From: Comamonadaceae bacterium
GTDB lineage: Bacteria; Pseudomonadota; Gammaproteobacteria; Burkholderiales; Burkholderiaceae_C
Length of the DNA stretch: 64,000 nucleotides
NCBI GenBank assembly: GCA_947455465.1
Contig: CANGNS010000009.1
Location: 1 to 64,000, forward strand
Reading direction: 5' to 3'
Below are positions 54,576 to 64,000 of this stretch, piece after piece. The notes below the pieces were generated by a model. That model was not told where the DNA came from. It did no database searches and was given only the letters and a program-made list of their open reading frames with translations. How positions within the stretch are numbered: position 1 is the first letter of the stretch; every line of letters starts with the position of its first letter. The translations under genes and the position numbers were made by a program.

Positions 54576-56005
54576 TTTCTGCCGTAATTGTCTTCGAAGC
54601 GCACAATGTCATCCTCGCCAAGATAATCGCCACTTTGCACTTCGATAATCTCTAGCGCCACCTTGCCGGGATTAGCCAAGCGGTGCTTTTGACCTAATGG
54701 AATAAATGTGCTCTGATTTTCGCCAACGATGAGCACCTTGTCTCCGACGGTCACTTCGGCTGTGCCTTTTACCACCACCCAGTGTTCCGCTCGGTGATGG
54801 TGCATTTGTAATGAAAGACTCGCGCCAGGCTTGACGCTAATACGTTTTACCTGGTGTCGCGGCCCAATGTCTACGCTGTCGTACCATCCCCAAGGACGGG
54901 CGACGCGGCGGTGATGCAGGGCCTGCGCAGTATCGAGCGCCTGGAGTGCTAGGACCACCTCCTTTACCGATTCGGCCTGATTTGCATCAGCCACCAATAA
55001 TGCATCGGGGGTGTCAATGATTAACAGCGTGTTGGTTCCCAGTGCCACCACAGGGCGAGCGCCCGCAGCGTGGATGTAGGTGTCCGTGGACTTAAAGTGA
55101 TGGGCGTTTGCTACTTCTCCGCCAGCGCGGTTGCCCCGCGCATCTGCATTGGCCAAATCGGCCACCGCGTTCCAACTACCGACATCACTCCAAGCGCCAT
55201 GAAACGGTATGACCACAACCGCGTCATGGGGCTCCATCACGGCGTAATCAATACTTTGGGAGCGGCAGCCGGCAAAGGTACTCGGCTCGGGCCGGTAAAA
55301 CTGATGCTCACCGATGGCGTCGGCATGCACCTGTGACCACGCATCCAAGCAACTGGCATGAATATCGGCCGCATGGCGCTTGAGGGCATCCAGCAAAACG
55401 CTGGCTTTACATAAAAAGATTCCCGCGTTCCAAAGCACGTTACCGCCCAAAAGCAGCTCCTGGGCCACCTGCGCGTTGGGCTTCTCGATGAACCGCGCTA
55501 CCGCAAACGCACCATCCGGGCGGGATGGGCCCTGGGCGATATACCCATAGGCTGTGCTGGGAAAGCTCGGGAAAACGCCAAAAGTGACAATGGCGTCACC
55601 GTCACGGGCGGCGGGCACGCCTTGGCGCACCATGGCGGCAAATGCCGTCGGATCAGGAATGTGGTGGTCTGCCGGACAAAAAAGTAGCAACTGGTCTGGC
55701 TGCGCGGCCAAGGCAGCCAGCGCCATCGCAGCAGCGGTGTTGCGCGCAACCGGCTCCAGGATCACTTTGCCACCCCAGCCGGTATCCGACAGGGTCTGAG
55801 AAACCAAAAACCGGTGGTCCTCCGAAGCAACGCACACCATATCGCCGGTGGTTATCGGCCCCAGACGCTCGATCGTCATGCGCAACAGGCTTTTGTCCCC
55901 TAGCAGTGGAACAAACTGCTTAGGCAGACTTTTGCGGCTCAAGGGCCACAGCCGGGTGCCGGATCCGCCGCACAGCACGACAGAGCTGATAGTAGGTAAG
56001 GTCAT
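54572..56005 (-). CDS. manC: Mannose-1-phosphate guanylyltransferase / mannose-6-phosphate isomerase
   Basis: 477 residues. N-terminal transferase with [21 protein letters not shown]-type signature split over 12-31, FIEKPN, and a C-terminal cupin isomerase domain ([19 protein letters not shown]). Makes GDP-mannose, first dedicated step for fucose and rhamnose sugars in the window. First gene of the manC-gmd-fcl unit. Confidence 0.95.
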   Translation of the reverse strand: MTLPTISSVVLCGGSGTRLWPLSRKSLPKQFVPLLGDKSLLRMTIERLGPITTGDMVCVASEDHRFLVSQTLSDTGWGGKVILEPVARNTAAAMALAALAAQPDQLLLFCPADHHIPDPTAFAAMVRQGVPAARDGDAIVTFGVFPSFPSTAYGYIAQGPSRPDGAFAVARFIEKPNAQVAQELLLGGNVLWNAGIFLCKASVLLDALKRHAADIHASCLDAWSQVHADAIGEHQFYRPEPSTFAGCRSQSIDYAVMEPHDAVVVIPFHGAWSDVGSWNAVADLANADARGNRAGGEVANAHHFKSTDTYIHAAGARPVVALGTNTLLIIDTPDALLVADANQAESVKEVVLALQALDTAQALHHRRVARPWGWYDSVDIGPRHQVKRISVKPGASLSLQMHHHRAEHWVVVKGTAEVTVGDKVLIVGENQSTFIPLGQKHRLANPGKVALEIIEVQSGDYLGEDDIVRFEDNYGRK

Positions 56006-56090
56006 AAATCAGGGGAAACTGCGCCCAAAGCGCTGATGACAGATTATCGGCGACCTTGGTAGGGCTGGGGAGGCGCTATGCTGGCAGCCT

Positions 56091-56414
56091 ATGCTCTACA
56101 AATTCAAATCCAAAGCCAGTGGCGACCTGATCATGATGGACGCCGACGGGCAAAGGCTGCTCCAAATCATCGGCAAAGCCGAGCTGCGCCAGGGCGTTTT
56201 ACTGCCCCAGGACATGCCGGCCGCCCTGGCGGCACTGCAAAACGCCTTGGCCCAGGAGGACGCGGCACGCTCTGCCCCCGGTACAAAACAGCCCACCGAC
56301 GAGGCGCCGTCGGTCTGGGCCCAGCCCATCAGCCTGCGCCAGCGTAGCCTGCCCTTTGTGCAGATGCTGCAGCGCTGCCAAGACGCACAAAAAGAAATTA
56401 CCTGGGGCGTCTGA
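56091..56414 (+). CDS. DUF1840 protein
   Basis: 107 residues. Opens MLYKFKSKASGDLIMM and has the pattern LLQIIGK.....GVL and RSLPFVQMLQRCQ, the DUF1840 family of proteobacteria. Cytoplasmic, function unknown. Divergent from manC. Confidence 0.88.
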   Translation: MLYKFKSKASGDLIMMDADGQRLLQIIGKAELRQGVLLPQDMPAALAALQNALAQEDAARSAPGTKQPTDEAPSVWAQPISLRQRSLPFVQMLQRCQDAQKEITWGV

Positions 56415-56429
56415 GCTTTTCGGGCAAAA

Positions 56430-56454
56430 AAAGTGCCGCACGAGGCGGCACTTT
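56430..56454. terminator. Bidirectional terminator between DUF1840 and the Bug gene
   Basis: AAAGTGCCGC / GCGGCACTTT stem (10 bp), loop ACGAG, with flanking A-run on the left and TCT on the right, for converging transcripts. Confidence 0.88.
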
Positions 56455-56486
56455 CTAAACTGAACGCTTGTGCAGCGCGCAGAACC

Positions 56487-57458
56487 TTAATCGATATATT
56501 CCTTGGCCGCGGCAATCACCGGGCCCCATTTAGCGATCTCGGAAACCACAAAGCGCTTGTGCTCGGCGGGCTCCACGCGTTTGTCGTTAATGATGACTGC
56601 ACCCAGGGCCTCCTGCTTCTTGATGAAGTCAGGGTCTTTGAGGGCGACTTTCAAAGCATTGTTGATCTTTGCGATCACGTCGGCCGGCGTGCCTTTGGGC
56701 GCGTACAGACCGTGCCAAATGGTCACTTCAAAGCCTTTAAGGCCGTCTTCCTGCAACGTTGGCACATCTTTGAGCGCCGGGGTCGTCAGCCGCTTGGAGG
56801 TCGTTACGCCATAGACATTCACCTTTTTGGCCTCGATCATGGGCGTGGTGTTAGTGGTCTGGTCGCACATGATGTCAATTTGACCACCCATCAGGTCACT
56901 CATGGCTGGCGCCGTGCCTTTGTAGGGAATGGAGGCCATGTCAATTTGCACGGCGTTTTGGAACATCAAACCGCACAGGTGTGAGGCCGAGCCGATGCCG
57001 GCATTTCCCAGGTTGATCTTGCCTTTGTGGGCATTGAGCCACTCACGCAATTCCTTGAAGTTTTTGGCGGGCAAGGTGGGCCGTGTGATCACGGTCATAG
57101 GCACCTCGTTGATCATGCCCAGGTACTCAAAGTCAGACTCTACTTTGAAAGGCATATTACGTAACAGATTGGGCATACTGGCCATGGCGATGTGATTAAG
57201 CATCAGCATGTAACCGTCCGGGTTGGCGCGAGCCACTTTGCCCGCACCCACCGAACTGCCCGCGCCCACCACGTTGTCGATCAGGATGGTGGCATCACCC
57301 AAGGGCTTGCGCATCGCTTCGGCCAAATCGCGGGCAACACGGTCGGTCGGCCCGCCAGCGACAAAGGGCACCACGATGGTGACCGGCTTAGAAGGATAGG
57401 TATCAGCATGGGCTGCCAAGGCAAGCAGGCCCAAGGCGGCGAGCAGGATTTTTTTCAT
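56487..57458 (-). CDS. Bug-family (TctC) periplasmic binding protein
   Basis: 323 residues from ATG 57458 (GGAG upstream). Signal peptide MKKILLAALGLLALAAHA, then YPSKPVTIVVPFVAGGPTD, IDNVVGAGSS, the Bug/TctC motif set. Binds small carboxylates or similar for a TTT transporter or for signalling; no membrane component is beside it, as is common in Burkholderiales with many orphan Bug genes. Confidence 0.93.
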   Translation of the reverse strand: MKKILLAALGLLALAAHADTYPSKPVTIVVPFVAGGPTDRVARDLAEAMRKPLGDATILIDNVVGAGSSVGAGKVARANPDGYMLMLNHIAMASMPNLLRNMPFKVESDFEYLGMINEVPMTVITRPTLPAKNFKELREWLNAHKGKINLGNAGIGSASHLCGLMFQNAVQIDMASIPYKGTAPAMSDLMGGQIDIMCDQTTNTTPMIEAKKVNVYGVTTSKRLTTPALKDVPTLQEDGLKGFEVTIWHGLYAPKGTPADVIAKINNALKVALKDPDFIKKQEALGAVIINDKRVEPAEHKRFVVSEIAKWGPVIAAAKEYID

Positions 57459-57584
57459 GGGAGTCTCCAACAGGGTAAAACCCCAGTCTACCGGCATTTA
57501 ACCCCGACCGCCTGAGGGCAAACCCTCTTGGCCCCGGACCCGCAGGGGCCAAGATCTGGCGTATCGCCCCAAACGCGCACCCGG

Positions 57585-58838
57585 CTACTGGTAGCTGCGC
57601 GCGTCTTCGATGACCTTGCCATCGTTGGGCAGCGAGCCCGGCGCGGCCAATTCGACGCTGGCGCGCAGCTTGGTTACCTCGCGCACCGCCTCGCGGATGC
57701 GCTCGGGCAGCCCTTCGGCAGCGCTGCTGCTCTCCACTTTGAGGGTCATCTCGTCTTGCGCCATGGCGCCGCTGACGACCAAACGGGCGCGCAAAACCTC
57801 GGGGAAACGCCGCACGATGTCAGCCACCTGCTTGGGATGGACGAACATACCGCGAATCTTGGTGGTCTGGTCAGCCCGCCCCATCCAACCCTTGATACGC
57901 TGGTTGGTGCGCCCGCTGGGGCAAGGTCCGGTCAGAAAGGCCGACAGATCGCCCGTGCCAAAGCGCACCAGCGGATACGCCGCGCTCAGGCTGGTGACGA
58001 CGACCTCGCCGACTTCGCCTTCGGGCACCGGATCGCCGGTGCCGGGACGCACAATTTCGACCATAACGCCCTCGTCGAGCACCAAGCCCTCGCGCGCCTC
58101 GGTTTCGTAGGCAATCAGGCCGACATCGGCCGTGGCATAGGCTTGGTAAGCCGCGACGCCGCGCTCGGCCAGCCAATCACGCAACGACGGCGGAAAGGCC
58201 TCGCCCGAGACCAGGGCCTTGTGCACGCTGGGAAGCGCCACACCCATCTCGGCAGCTTTCTCCAAAATAATCTTTAAAAAGCTGGGCGTGCCAATATACC
58301 CAGCAGGCCGCAACTCAGCCATCGCCCCCACTTGCTGCTCGGTTTGGCCGGTACCGCCAGCAAACACGGTGCAGCCCAGGGCGTGGGCGCCAGTTTCCAT
58401 CATGGAGCCCGCCGGGGTGAAGTGGTAGCTAAAGCAGTTGTGTATCAGCTCGCCGGGGCGAAACCCAGCGGCAAATATGGCGCGGGCCATGCGCCAGTAG
58501 TCAGGCGTGCGGCCCTCGGGCTCATATATCGTGCCCGGGCTGGCAAACACCCGGGGCATGGCCGCGCCAAACCCCAGCGCGCTAAAGCCTCCGAAGACGT
58601 TACCGCCCGCCGCTCGGCTCGCTTTTTGTAAGTCCAGGAGCTCTTGTTTACGCACCACTGGCAGGGCCGCCAAAGCCTCCCGTGTGTGCACTTGCGCAGG
58701 GTCGACGGCCGCCAACGCCTGGGCGAAGGCAGGCGCATGCGCCTTGGCATGGGCAATTTGGGCGGGCAGGGCTTGCATCCAAGCCGCTTCGCGTTGCGCC
58801 GGCTTGCGCGTCTCCAGCGCGTCGTAGTGGTTTGACAT
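57585..58838 (-). CDS. Phenylacetate-CoA ligase-like AMP-forming enzyme
   Basis: 417 residues. AMP-binding core with YEPEGRTPDYW, AGGTGQTEQQV, AYQAYATADVGL and KIRGMFVHPKQV (C-terminal lysine domain). Similar to PaaK family ligases (about 430). Adjacent to a liv-type transporter, which often imports aromatic or branched acids; substrate unknown. Confidence 0.88.
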   Translation of the reverse strand: MSNHYDALETRKPAQREAAWMQALPAQIAHAKAHAPAFAQALAAVDPAQVHTREALAALPVVRKQELLDLQKASRAAGGNVFGGFSALGFGAAMPRVFASPGTIYEPEGRTPDYWRMARAIFAAGFRPGELIHNCFSYHFTPAGSMMETGAHALGCTVFAGGTGQTEQQVGAMAELRPAGYIGTPSFLKIILEKAAEMGVALPSVHKALVSGEAFPPSLRDWLAERGVAAYQAYATADVGLIAYETEAREGLVLDEGVMVEIVRPGTGDPVPEGEVGEVVVTSLSAAYPLVRFGTGDLSAFLTGPCPSGRTNQRIKGWMGRADQTTKIRGMFVHPKQVADIVRRFPEVLRARLVVSGAMAQDEMTLKVESSSAAEGLPERIREAVREVTKLRASVELAAPGSLPNDGKVIEDARSYQ

Positions 58839-58853
58839 GGTGTTTCCTTGGGG

Positions 58854-59666
58854 TCAAGCCAACCAGCGCTTGCGCCGTTTGTAGCTTTTCACATCTTTAA
58901 AACTCTTGCGCTCGCCGCCGCCCACGCCCAGGTAGAACTCTTTGACGTCTTCGTTATTGGCCAGGTCCTGGGCCGCACCGTCCATCACCACCCGGCCCGA
59001 CTCCATGATGTAGCCGTAGTCGGCGTAACGCAGCGCCATATTGGTGTTTTGCTCGGCAAGCAAAAAGGTGACCTTTTCTTTGTGGTTGAGGTCTTTGACG
59101 ATTTCAAACACCTCCTCCACGATCTGCGGCGCCAGCCCCATGGACGGCTCGTCTAGCAGCACCATGCTGGGATTGGCCATCAGCGCGCGGCCAATGGCGC
59201 ACATTTGCTGCTCGCCGCCCGAGGTATAGGCCGCCTGGCTGGTGCGGCGGGTTTTGAGGCGCGGGAAGTAGGCATAGACTTTTTCCAGATTGGCGGCAAT
59301 CTCGGCCTTGCTTTTGCGGGTGTAGCCGCCGGTCAGCAGATTTTCTTCGATGGTCAGGTGGGCAAAACAATGCCGTCCTTCCATCACCTGCACCACCCCG
59401 CGCTGCACCAGATCGGCCGGCGTGAGGTTTTCGATGCGCTCACCGCGCAGCTCGATACTGCCCTTGGTGACCGCGCCACGCTCGCCTTGCAGCAGATTGG
59501 AAATCGCGCGCAAGGTCGTGGTTTTGCCGGCACCATTGCCGCCCAAAATGGCCACGATTGCGCCTTGGGGCACCTGCAGAGAGACGCCCTTGAGCACCAA
59601 GATGACATGGTTGTAAATGACTTCAATGCCATTGACATTTAGAACGATGGAGGGGGTATCAGACAT
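58854..59666 (-). CDS. livF: Branched-chain-type ABC transporter ATPase LivF
   Basis: 270 residues from ATG 59666. Walker A GGNGAGKTT, signature TSGGEQQMCAIGRAL, Walker B MVLLDEPSMGL. C-terminal extension of about 25 basic residues is longer than usual LivF (about 235). Works with LivG, LivH, LivM. Confidence 0.92.
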   Translation of the reverse strand: MSDTPSIVLNVNGIEVIYNHVILVLKGVSLQVPQGAIVAILGGNGAGKTTTLRAISNLLQGERGAVTKGSIELRGERIENLTPADLVQRGVVQVMEGRHCFAHLTIEENLLTGGYTRKSKAEIAANLEKVYAYFPRLKTRRTSQAAYTSGGEQQMCAIGRALMANPSMVLLDEPSMGLAPQIVEEVFEIVKDLNHKEKVTFLLAEQNTNMALRYADYGYIMESGRVVMDGAAQDLANNEDVKEFYLGVGGGERKSFKDVKSYKRRKRWLA

Positions 59667-59685
59667 AGTGGAATTTCCCGATAAA

Positions 59686-59723
59686 CCTGGGCAAAGCGCG
59701 TGCATTCGCGCGCTTTGCCCAGG
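59686..59723. other. Strong intercistronic hairpin between livF and the livK-like gene
   Basis: CCTGGGCAAAGCGCG (59686-59700) and CGCGCTTTGCCCAGG (59709-59723) make a perfect 15-bp stem with an 8-base loop. No T-run. In ABC operons such stems after the binding-protein gene often protect that transcript and lower downstream ATPase expression. Confidence 0.7.
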
Positions 59724-59767
59724 CAGCTCTTGCGAGCGGCCTAGGGCTTACGCTTGCGCGCTACGAA

Positions 59768-61087
59768 TTAAGACTGGCAATCCTTGGCATCGCGGCGGGT
59801 GAGCTTTTTCTCGGTGGCGTACTTGTCGGCATACTGGCGCACCAAGGGCTTGATGATGGAGGTGTCGGCCTCGATCCAGTCCGAGGCGTACTGCCATTTC
59901 TTACCGTCCCAGGTATGCACACGTGCGGAGCGCGAACCTTCGTGGTCAATGCAGCTGGTGCTAATGGGTTTCATGACGGTATCGAGTTTGAGCGCTTTCA
60001 AACGCTTGGCATCAACCGCCAGGTTTTCCAAGCCCCAACGGATTTGCTCACCGTCCATGACCTTGCCCTTGCCAAAGCGCTCTTGCGCGCGACGTACCGC
60101 CTCTACGCTCAAGGCCGCACTGACCATGCCACGGTTGTAGAGCACCGTCGAAACTTCCTCTGCAGGGCCGGTTCCTTGACCTTTGCCGTGGACAAATTTT
60201 TTGATGTCTTCAATCACGGCGCCGCCCTCACCGGTGGCTACCAAACCACTGTAGCCTTTAGCTGCCTCGCCGATATCTTTAACATCGGGTTCACCGGCAG
60301 ACCACCACACGCCATACATTTTTTCGCGCGGATAGCCGGTCGCCACGGCCTCTTTCAATGCAGCCGAGTTCATGACACCCCAGCCCCAGAGCAGCACATA
60401 GTCGGGGCGGTTTTGACGAATCTGCAGCCAAGTGGCTTTTTGCTCGATGCCAGGCGCGGTCACTGGCAGCAAGGTCAGATCAAAGCCCTGAATCTTGGCA
60501 CGCTCTTGCAACAAAGGAATCGGCTCTTTGCCGTAGGGGCTGTCGTGGTAGACCAGCGCAATTTTCTTGCCCTTCACATTACCACCCTCTTTGGCTGTGA
60601 TGTGCTGCATCAAAATATCCGCACCAGACCAATAGGTGCCCATCAGCGGGAAATTCCATTTGAAGACGCCGCCATCGCTGGACTCGGAGCGGCCGTAGCC
60701 GCCGGTGATCAAAGCGTTTTTGTCGTTGGGCGCCTTCTCAGTCAAGGCAAACGTAATGCCAGTAGACAAAGGTTGGAAAATCGCGCCCGATGCCTTACCT
60801 TTGAGGCGCTCATAGCACTCCACGCCACGGTCGGTGGCGTAGGCGGTATCGCATTCTTCAAAAGCGATCTTCACGCCATTGATGCCCCCATCGCGCGCAT
60901 TAATGAGTTTGAGGTAATCGACAAAACCATTGGCCCATGGCACGCCATTGGGTGCATACGCACCAGAGCGGTAGGGCAAGACCGGAAAGAACTGCTCTTT
61001 TGCCTGGGCAAAAGTTGTTGCAGGCACCAAGCCCGCGACGGCGCCTGCTGCCAGGGCAACAGACAAAGCCAGCTTACGAAAAGTCAT
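59768..61087 (-). CDS. Branched-chain-type ABC transporter periplasmic binding protein (LivK-like)
   Basis: 439 residues from ATG 61087 with AAGGAG 7 bases upstream. Signal peptide to about residue 24, then PYRSGAYAPNGVPWANGFVD, GGINGVKIAFEECD and KIALVYHDSPYGKE, typical Peripla_BP_6. Longer than LivK (about 370), like aromatic-acid or urea binding relatives. Ligand unknown. Confidence 0.9.
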   Translation of the reverse strand: MTFRKLALSVALAAGAVAGLVPATTFAQAKEQFFPVLPYRSGAYAPNGVPWANGFVDYLKLINARDGGINGVKIAFEECDTAYATDRGVECYERLKGKASGAIFQPLSTGITFALTEKAPNDKNALITGGYGRSESSDGGVFKWNFPLMGTYWSGADILMQHITAKEGGNVKGKKIALVYHDSPYGKEPIPLLQERAKIQGFDLTLLPVTAPGIEQKATWLQIRQNRPDYVLLWGWGVMNSAALKEAVATGYPREKMYGVWWSAGEPDVKDIGEAAKGYSGLVATGEGGAVIEDIKKFVHGKGQGTGPAEEVSTVLYNRGMVSAALSVEAVRRAQERFGKGKVMDGEQIRWGLENLAVDAKRLKALKLDTVMKPISTSCIDHEGSRSARVHTWDGKKWQYASDWIEADTSIIKPLVRQYADKYATEKKLTRRDAKDCQS

Positions 61088-61150
61088 ACAAGTCTCCTTG
61101 AATAATGAAACAAACCACCAACAAAATTGCAAATGCCCGATGCACAGGCC

Positions 61151-62227
61151 CTAATGGGGAAAGGGCCAAATCCGCATCTTTTGCTTACCCACACTCCACA
61201 GGCGCGCCAAACCGTGCGGCTCCACAATCAGGAACCAGACGATCAGCGCACCAAAAATAATGAACTCCGCGTGGGTCAGCGCTGCGGTGTCCACGTTGAA
61301 TCCCAAAAAATGCCCCAACACGGGTAAGAACTGGTTAATCGCAATGGGCAGAATCACAATGAAGGCGGCGCCAAAAAAGCTGCCCATCACCGAGCCCATG
61401 CCGCCCAAAATCACCATAAACAAGAGCTGGAAAGAACGGTCCACCGAAAACGCAGCGGGCTCCCAGGAGCCCAGGTACACAAAGGCCCACAATCCGCCGG
61501 CCACACCGACGATGAAAGAGCTGACCGCAAACGCACTGAGCTTGGCGTACATCGGACGAATGCCGATGACCGCTGCGGCCACATCCATATCGCGGATAGC
61601 CATCCACTCCCGGCCAATGGCGCCGCGCACCAAATTTTTCGCCAGCAAACCAAATACCACCAAGAAGCCCAGGCAAAACCAATACTTCGCCAAGGGCGTA
61701 GTGATCGCAAAGCCCATCACCTGCAGGTCCGCCACCGACGCCGTACCCGATGCAGAGTCGTTGGTAAACCACTTGACGCGCAAGAAGGCCCAATCGCAGA
61801 AAAATTGCGCGGCCAACGTAGCCACCGCCAGATACAAACCTTTAACGCGCAAGCTCGGAATGCCGAAAAACATGCCCACCAGGGTCGAGAAAACACCGCC
61901 CAAGAGCAAGGCGGCAATGACCGGCATGCCTTCGACGCGGACAAAGAAGTTGTACGCCGCGTACGCGCCCACCGCCATGAAAGCGCCGGAGCCCAGCGAA
62001 ATTTGCCCGCAGTAGCCCACCAAAATATTGACCCCCAAGGCCGCCAGCGACAAGATCAAAAAAGGCACCAAAATTGCGCGAAACATGTACTCATCGGCAA
62101 GCAATGGAACACCCAAAAAAGCGAAGGCGATCAACAACAAAATCCCCACGCGGTCTTGCGTGATGGCAAAGATTTGCTGGTCGGCGCGGTAGCTGGTTTT
62201 GAATTGGCCGTTTTCTCTGTAAAACAT
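61151..62227 (-). CDS. livM: Branched-chain-type ABC permease LivM
   Basis: 358 residues, about eight membrane segments. LGVNILVGYCGQISLGSGAFMAVG and GGMGSVMGSFFGAAFIV are the LivM signatures. Partner of LivH. Confidence 0.93.
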   Translation of the reverse strand: MFYRENGQFKTSYRADQQIFAITQDRVGILLLIAFAFLGVPLLADEYMFRAILVPFLILSLAALGVNILVGYCGQISLGSGAFMAVGAYAAYNFFVRVEGMPVIAALLLGGVFSTLVGMFFGIPSLRVKGLYLAVATLAAQFFCDWAFLRVKWFTNDSASGTASVADLQVMGFAITTPLAKYWFCLGFLVVFGLLAKNLVRGAIGREWMAIRDMDVAAAVIGIRPMYAKLSAFAVSSFIVGVAGGLWAFVYLGSWEPAAFSVDRSFQLLFMVILGGMGSVMGSFFGAAFIVILPIAINQFLPVLGHFLGFNVDTAALTHAEFIIFGALIVWFLIVEPHGLARLWSVGKQKMRIWPFPH

Positions 62228-62238
62228 GCGGGTTTCCT

Positions 62239-63171
62239 TCAGACGCGGTCAATAATTTTTTCGCCAAACAAGCCTTGCGGACGAAACAGCAGCACGATCA
62301 AGGCCAGCACGTAGGCAAACCAAATTTCGATACCGCCGCCCACATACGGGCCCAAAAACACTTCGGAGAGCTTCTCGCCCACACCGATGATCAAGCCGCC
62401 CAAAATGGCGCCGGGCACCGAGGTCAGGCCACCCAAGATCACCACCGGCAAAGCGCGCATCGCCACCGTGGACAGCGTAAATTGCACGCCCAGTTTGCTG
62501 CCCCAAATCATGCCAGCCACCAAGGCCACGACACCGGCGACGCACCAGACCACCACCCAAATGCGGTCCAGCGGAATACCAATGGACTGGGCCGCTTGGT
62601 GGTCATCGGCCACGGCACGCAGCGCGCGTCCGGTCGATGTTTTTTGGAAAAACAAGGTGAGCAAAATCACCAAACCGGCGGCAATAACGGCTGCAATCAG
62701 GTCTTCCTTGTTGATCATGATGCCTCCCGGAAAGGTCGACTCAAAAGCCATGATCGGCTCTTTAGGCATACCAATATCAATTTTGTAAATGTCGCTGCCG
62801 AAAATTGCCTGACCCAAACCATCGAGCAAATAGGCAATACCCAAGGTGGCCATCAACAAAGTGGTGCCTTCTTGGTTCACCAAATGGCGCAGCACCAGGC
62901 GCTCGACCGTCCAGGCGACCACAAACATCACCACACCGGCCAGCACAAAAGCGATACTGGTTGTGACCAGGCGGTTGTCGGCCATGCCTGCCCACAGCGG
63001 CACCCACTCGGCGAAACGGGCCATTGCCAGGGCTGCAAACAACACCATAGCGCCCTGGGCGAAGTTAAAGACGCCCGAGGCTTTGTAAATCAGGACAAAA
63101 CCCAGCGCCACCAGCGAATACAGCATGCCGGCCATCAGGCCGCCAAGCAAAGTTTCCAGAAAAAATCCCAT
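62239..63171 (-). CDS. livH: Branched-chain-type ABC permease LivH
   Basis: 310 residues from ATG 63171 (the longer frame to 63267 is not supported). About eight membrane segments, MLYSLVALGFVLIYKASGVFNFAQGA and GGLTSVPGAILGGLIIGVGE. Stop 11 bases before livM. Confidence 0.93.
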   Translation of the reverse strand: MGFFLETLLGGLMAGMLYSLVALGFVLIYKASGVFNFAQGAMVLFAALAMARFAEWVPLWAGMADNRLVTTSIAFVLAGVVMFVVAWTVERLVLRHLVNQEGTTLLMATLGIAYLLDGLGQAIFGSDIYKIDIGMPKEPIMAFESTFPGGIMINKEDLIAAVIAAGLVILLTLFFQKTSTGRALRAVADDHQAAQSIGIPLDRIWVVVWCVAGVVALVAGMIWGSKLGVQFTLSTVAMRALPVVILGGLTSVPGAILGGLIIGVGEKLSEVFLGPYVGGGIEIWFAYVLALIVLLFRPQGLFGEKIIDRV

Positions 63172-63241
63172 GGTCAAACACCCCCGCCAGTTGCGTGCAC
63201 GCCACCCAATTGCATTGCGTTTTTCATTGTTGTCCCTTTGC

Positions 63242-64000
63242 TTAGTGGCTGGTGCCCAGATAGGCACTAATCACATCGGGGTTGTTGCGCACCTCGTCGG
63301 GCGTGCCATCGCCGATTTTCTTGCCGTAGTCCAGCACTACCACGCGGTCGCTGATGTCCATCACCACGCCCATATCGTGCTCAATGAGCACCACGGTCGT
63401 ACCAAATTCGTCGTTCACGTCCAGAACAAAACGGCACATGTCCTGCTTTTCCTCGACATTCATGCCGGCCATAGGCTCATCCAGCAGCAACACCTGGGGC
63501 TCCATCGCCAGCGCCCGCCCCAGGTCGACCCGTTTTTGCAGGCCATAAGGCAGCTGTCCCACCGGTGTTTTGCGGTAGGCCTGGATTTCCAGAAAGTCGA
63601 TGATGCGCTCGACCGCCTCGCGGTGCATGATCTCCTCGCGCTCGGCCGGCCCGATGCGCAGCGCCTGCAAAAAGATATTGCTCTTGATCTTGAGGTTGCG
63701 TCCGGACATGATGTTGTCCAACACACTCATGCCCTTGAACAAGGCCAGATTTTGGAAGGTACGGGCAATGCCCATGGTGGCCACGTCGTGGCTGTCCATG
63801 TGGTCAAAAGTCTGGCCGCGAAAGGTGATCGAGCCATGTTGGGGCGTGTAGACCCCGTTGATGCAGTTGAGCATGGAGCTCTTGCCCGCGCCATTGGGGC
63901 CAATGATGGCCCGAATCTCATGCTCGCGGACATTAAATGAAATATCGGTCAGCGCCTTCACGCCGCCAAAGGCTAGAGAGATGTTTTGGACGTCCAGGAT
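63242..64000 (-). CDS. livG: Branched-chain-type ABC transporter ATPase LivG, partial at its 5' end
   Basis: The frame is open to 64000 (ILDVQNISLAFGGVKALTD), so the start lies outside; a GTG at 63961 is internal. Walker A GPNGAGKSS, signature LPYGLQKRVDLGRAL, Walker B VLLLDEPMAGM. 252 residues visible of about 255-260. First gene of the visible liv operon order livG-livH-livM-livK-livF. Confidence 0.93.
   Translation of the reverse strand: MLDVQNISLAFGGVKALTDISFNVREHEIRAIIGPNGAGKSSMLNCINGVYTPQHGSITFRGQTFDHMDSHDVATMGIARTFQNLALFKGMSVLDNIMSGRNLKIKSNIFLQALRIGPAEREEIMHREAVERIIDFLEIQAYRKTPVGQLPYGLQKRVDLGRALAMEPQVLLLDEPMAGMNVEEKQDMCRFVLDVNDEFGTTVVLIEHDMGVVMDISDRVVVLDYGKKIGDGTPDEVRNNPDVISAYLGTSH

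Noticed and set aside
59915-61105. Plus-strand frame of 396 codons opposite the livK-like gene
   Set aside because: Shadow frame; the minus-strand gene has signal peptide, ribosome site and family motifs.
63242-63961. GTG at 63961 as the start of livG
   Set aside because: The frame continues upstream with conserved ATPase sequence to the window edge; the GTG is an internal Val.

Overview
The window looks like the chromosome of a freshwater-type Burkholderiales bacterium, most likely Comamonadaceae. This rests on gene order and families rather than on any search: gmk-rpoZ, rph-rdgB-hemW with a PP2C/kinase pair, a Bug-family (TctC) periplasmic protein, a LivHMGF/AMP-ligase cluster, DUF1840, DUF3443 and a YRGPNGETWSGRG-type H-NS. 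No rRNA, CRISPR array or intact insertion sequence was seen.

Layout. 1-5.1 kb (minus strand): the N-terminal part of a DUF4214 repeat adhesin, a TPR/outer-membrane barrel protein, a FecR-domain protein and a membrane acyltransferase. 5.2-12.8 kb: a CRP-type regulator, a DUF3443 lipoprotein with a pepsin-like motif set, and a divergent DUF1800-DUF1501-DUF4214 operon whose last protein carries a serralysin-like domain with a destroyed zinc site. 12.8-23.1 kb: an ABC-transporter-dependent polysaccharide locus (Wzm, Wzt, a 1626-residue methyltransferase plus three-glycosyltransferase polypeptide, an Rmd-like reductase, two further glycosyltransferases). 23.1-24.9 kb: a CHASE2 class III adenylate cyclase. 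25.0-31.9 kb: a type I secretion operon with two ABC exporters, an HlyD-type adaptor and a TolC-type outer-membrane protein, led by a small TnpB-derived protein that has no RuvC nuclease half.

32-45.5 kb is mostly housekeeping: two tRNAs, SCP2, hemW-rdgB-rph, PP2C/kinase, yicC-gmk-rpoZ, a fatty acyl-CoA cluster with a TetR regulator, and argB. 45.5-56 kb (minus strand) is a second polysaccharide locus: manC-gmd-fcl (GDP-L-fucose), a flippase, a methyltransferase, a GT2, a WbpV-like reductase, an initiating sugar transferase, an H-NS protein and a WbpM-like dehydratase. 56-64 kb holds DUF1840, a Bug protein, a CoA ligase and a branched-chain-amino-acid-type ABC transporter (livF, a livK-like gene, livM, livH and partial livG).

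How the parts may work together. The type I exporter is a plausible route for the two DUF4214 proteins. The CHASE2 cyclase could make cAMP for the CRP-like regulator, whose recognition helix matches E. coli CRP; a near-consensus CRP operator lies just upstream of the DUF4214 adhesin. Both polysaccharide loci draw on GDP-mannose: Gmd supplies the 4-keto-6-deoxymannose intermediate used by Fcl (fucose) in one locus and by the Rmd-like enzyme (rhamnose) in the other. The most unusual item is the RuvC-less TnpB-like protein translationally coupled to the secretion operon, with a perfect 15-bp inverted repeat across its start. Most links are inferences from motif and position and are marked as such.
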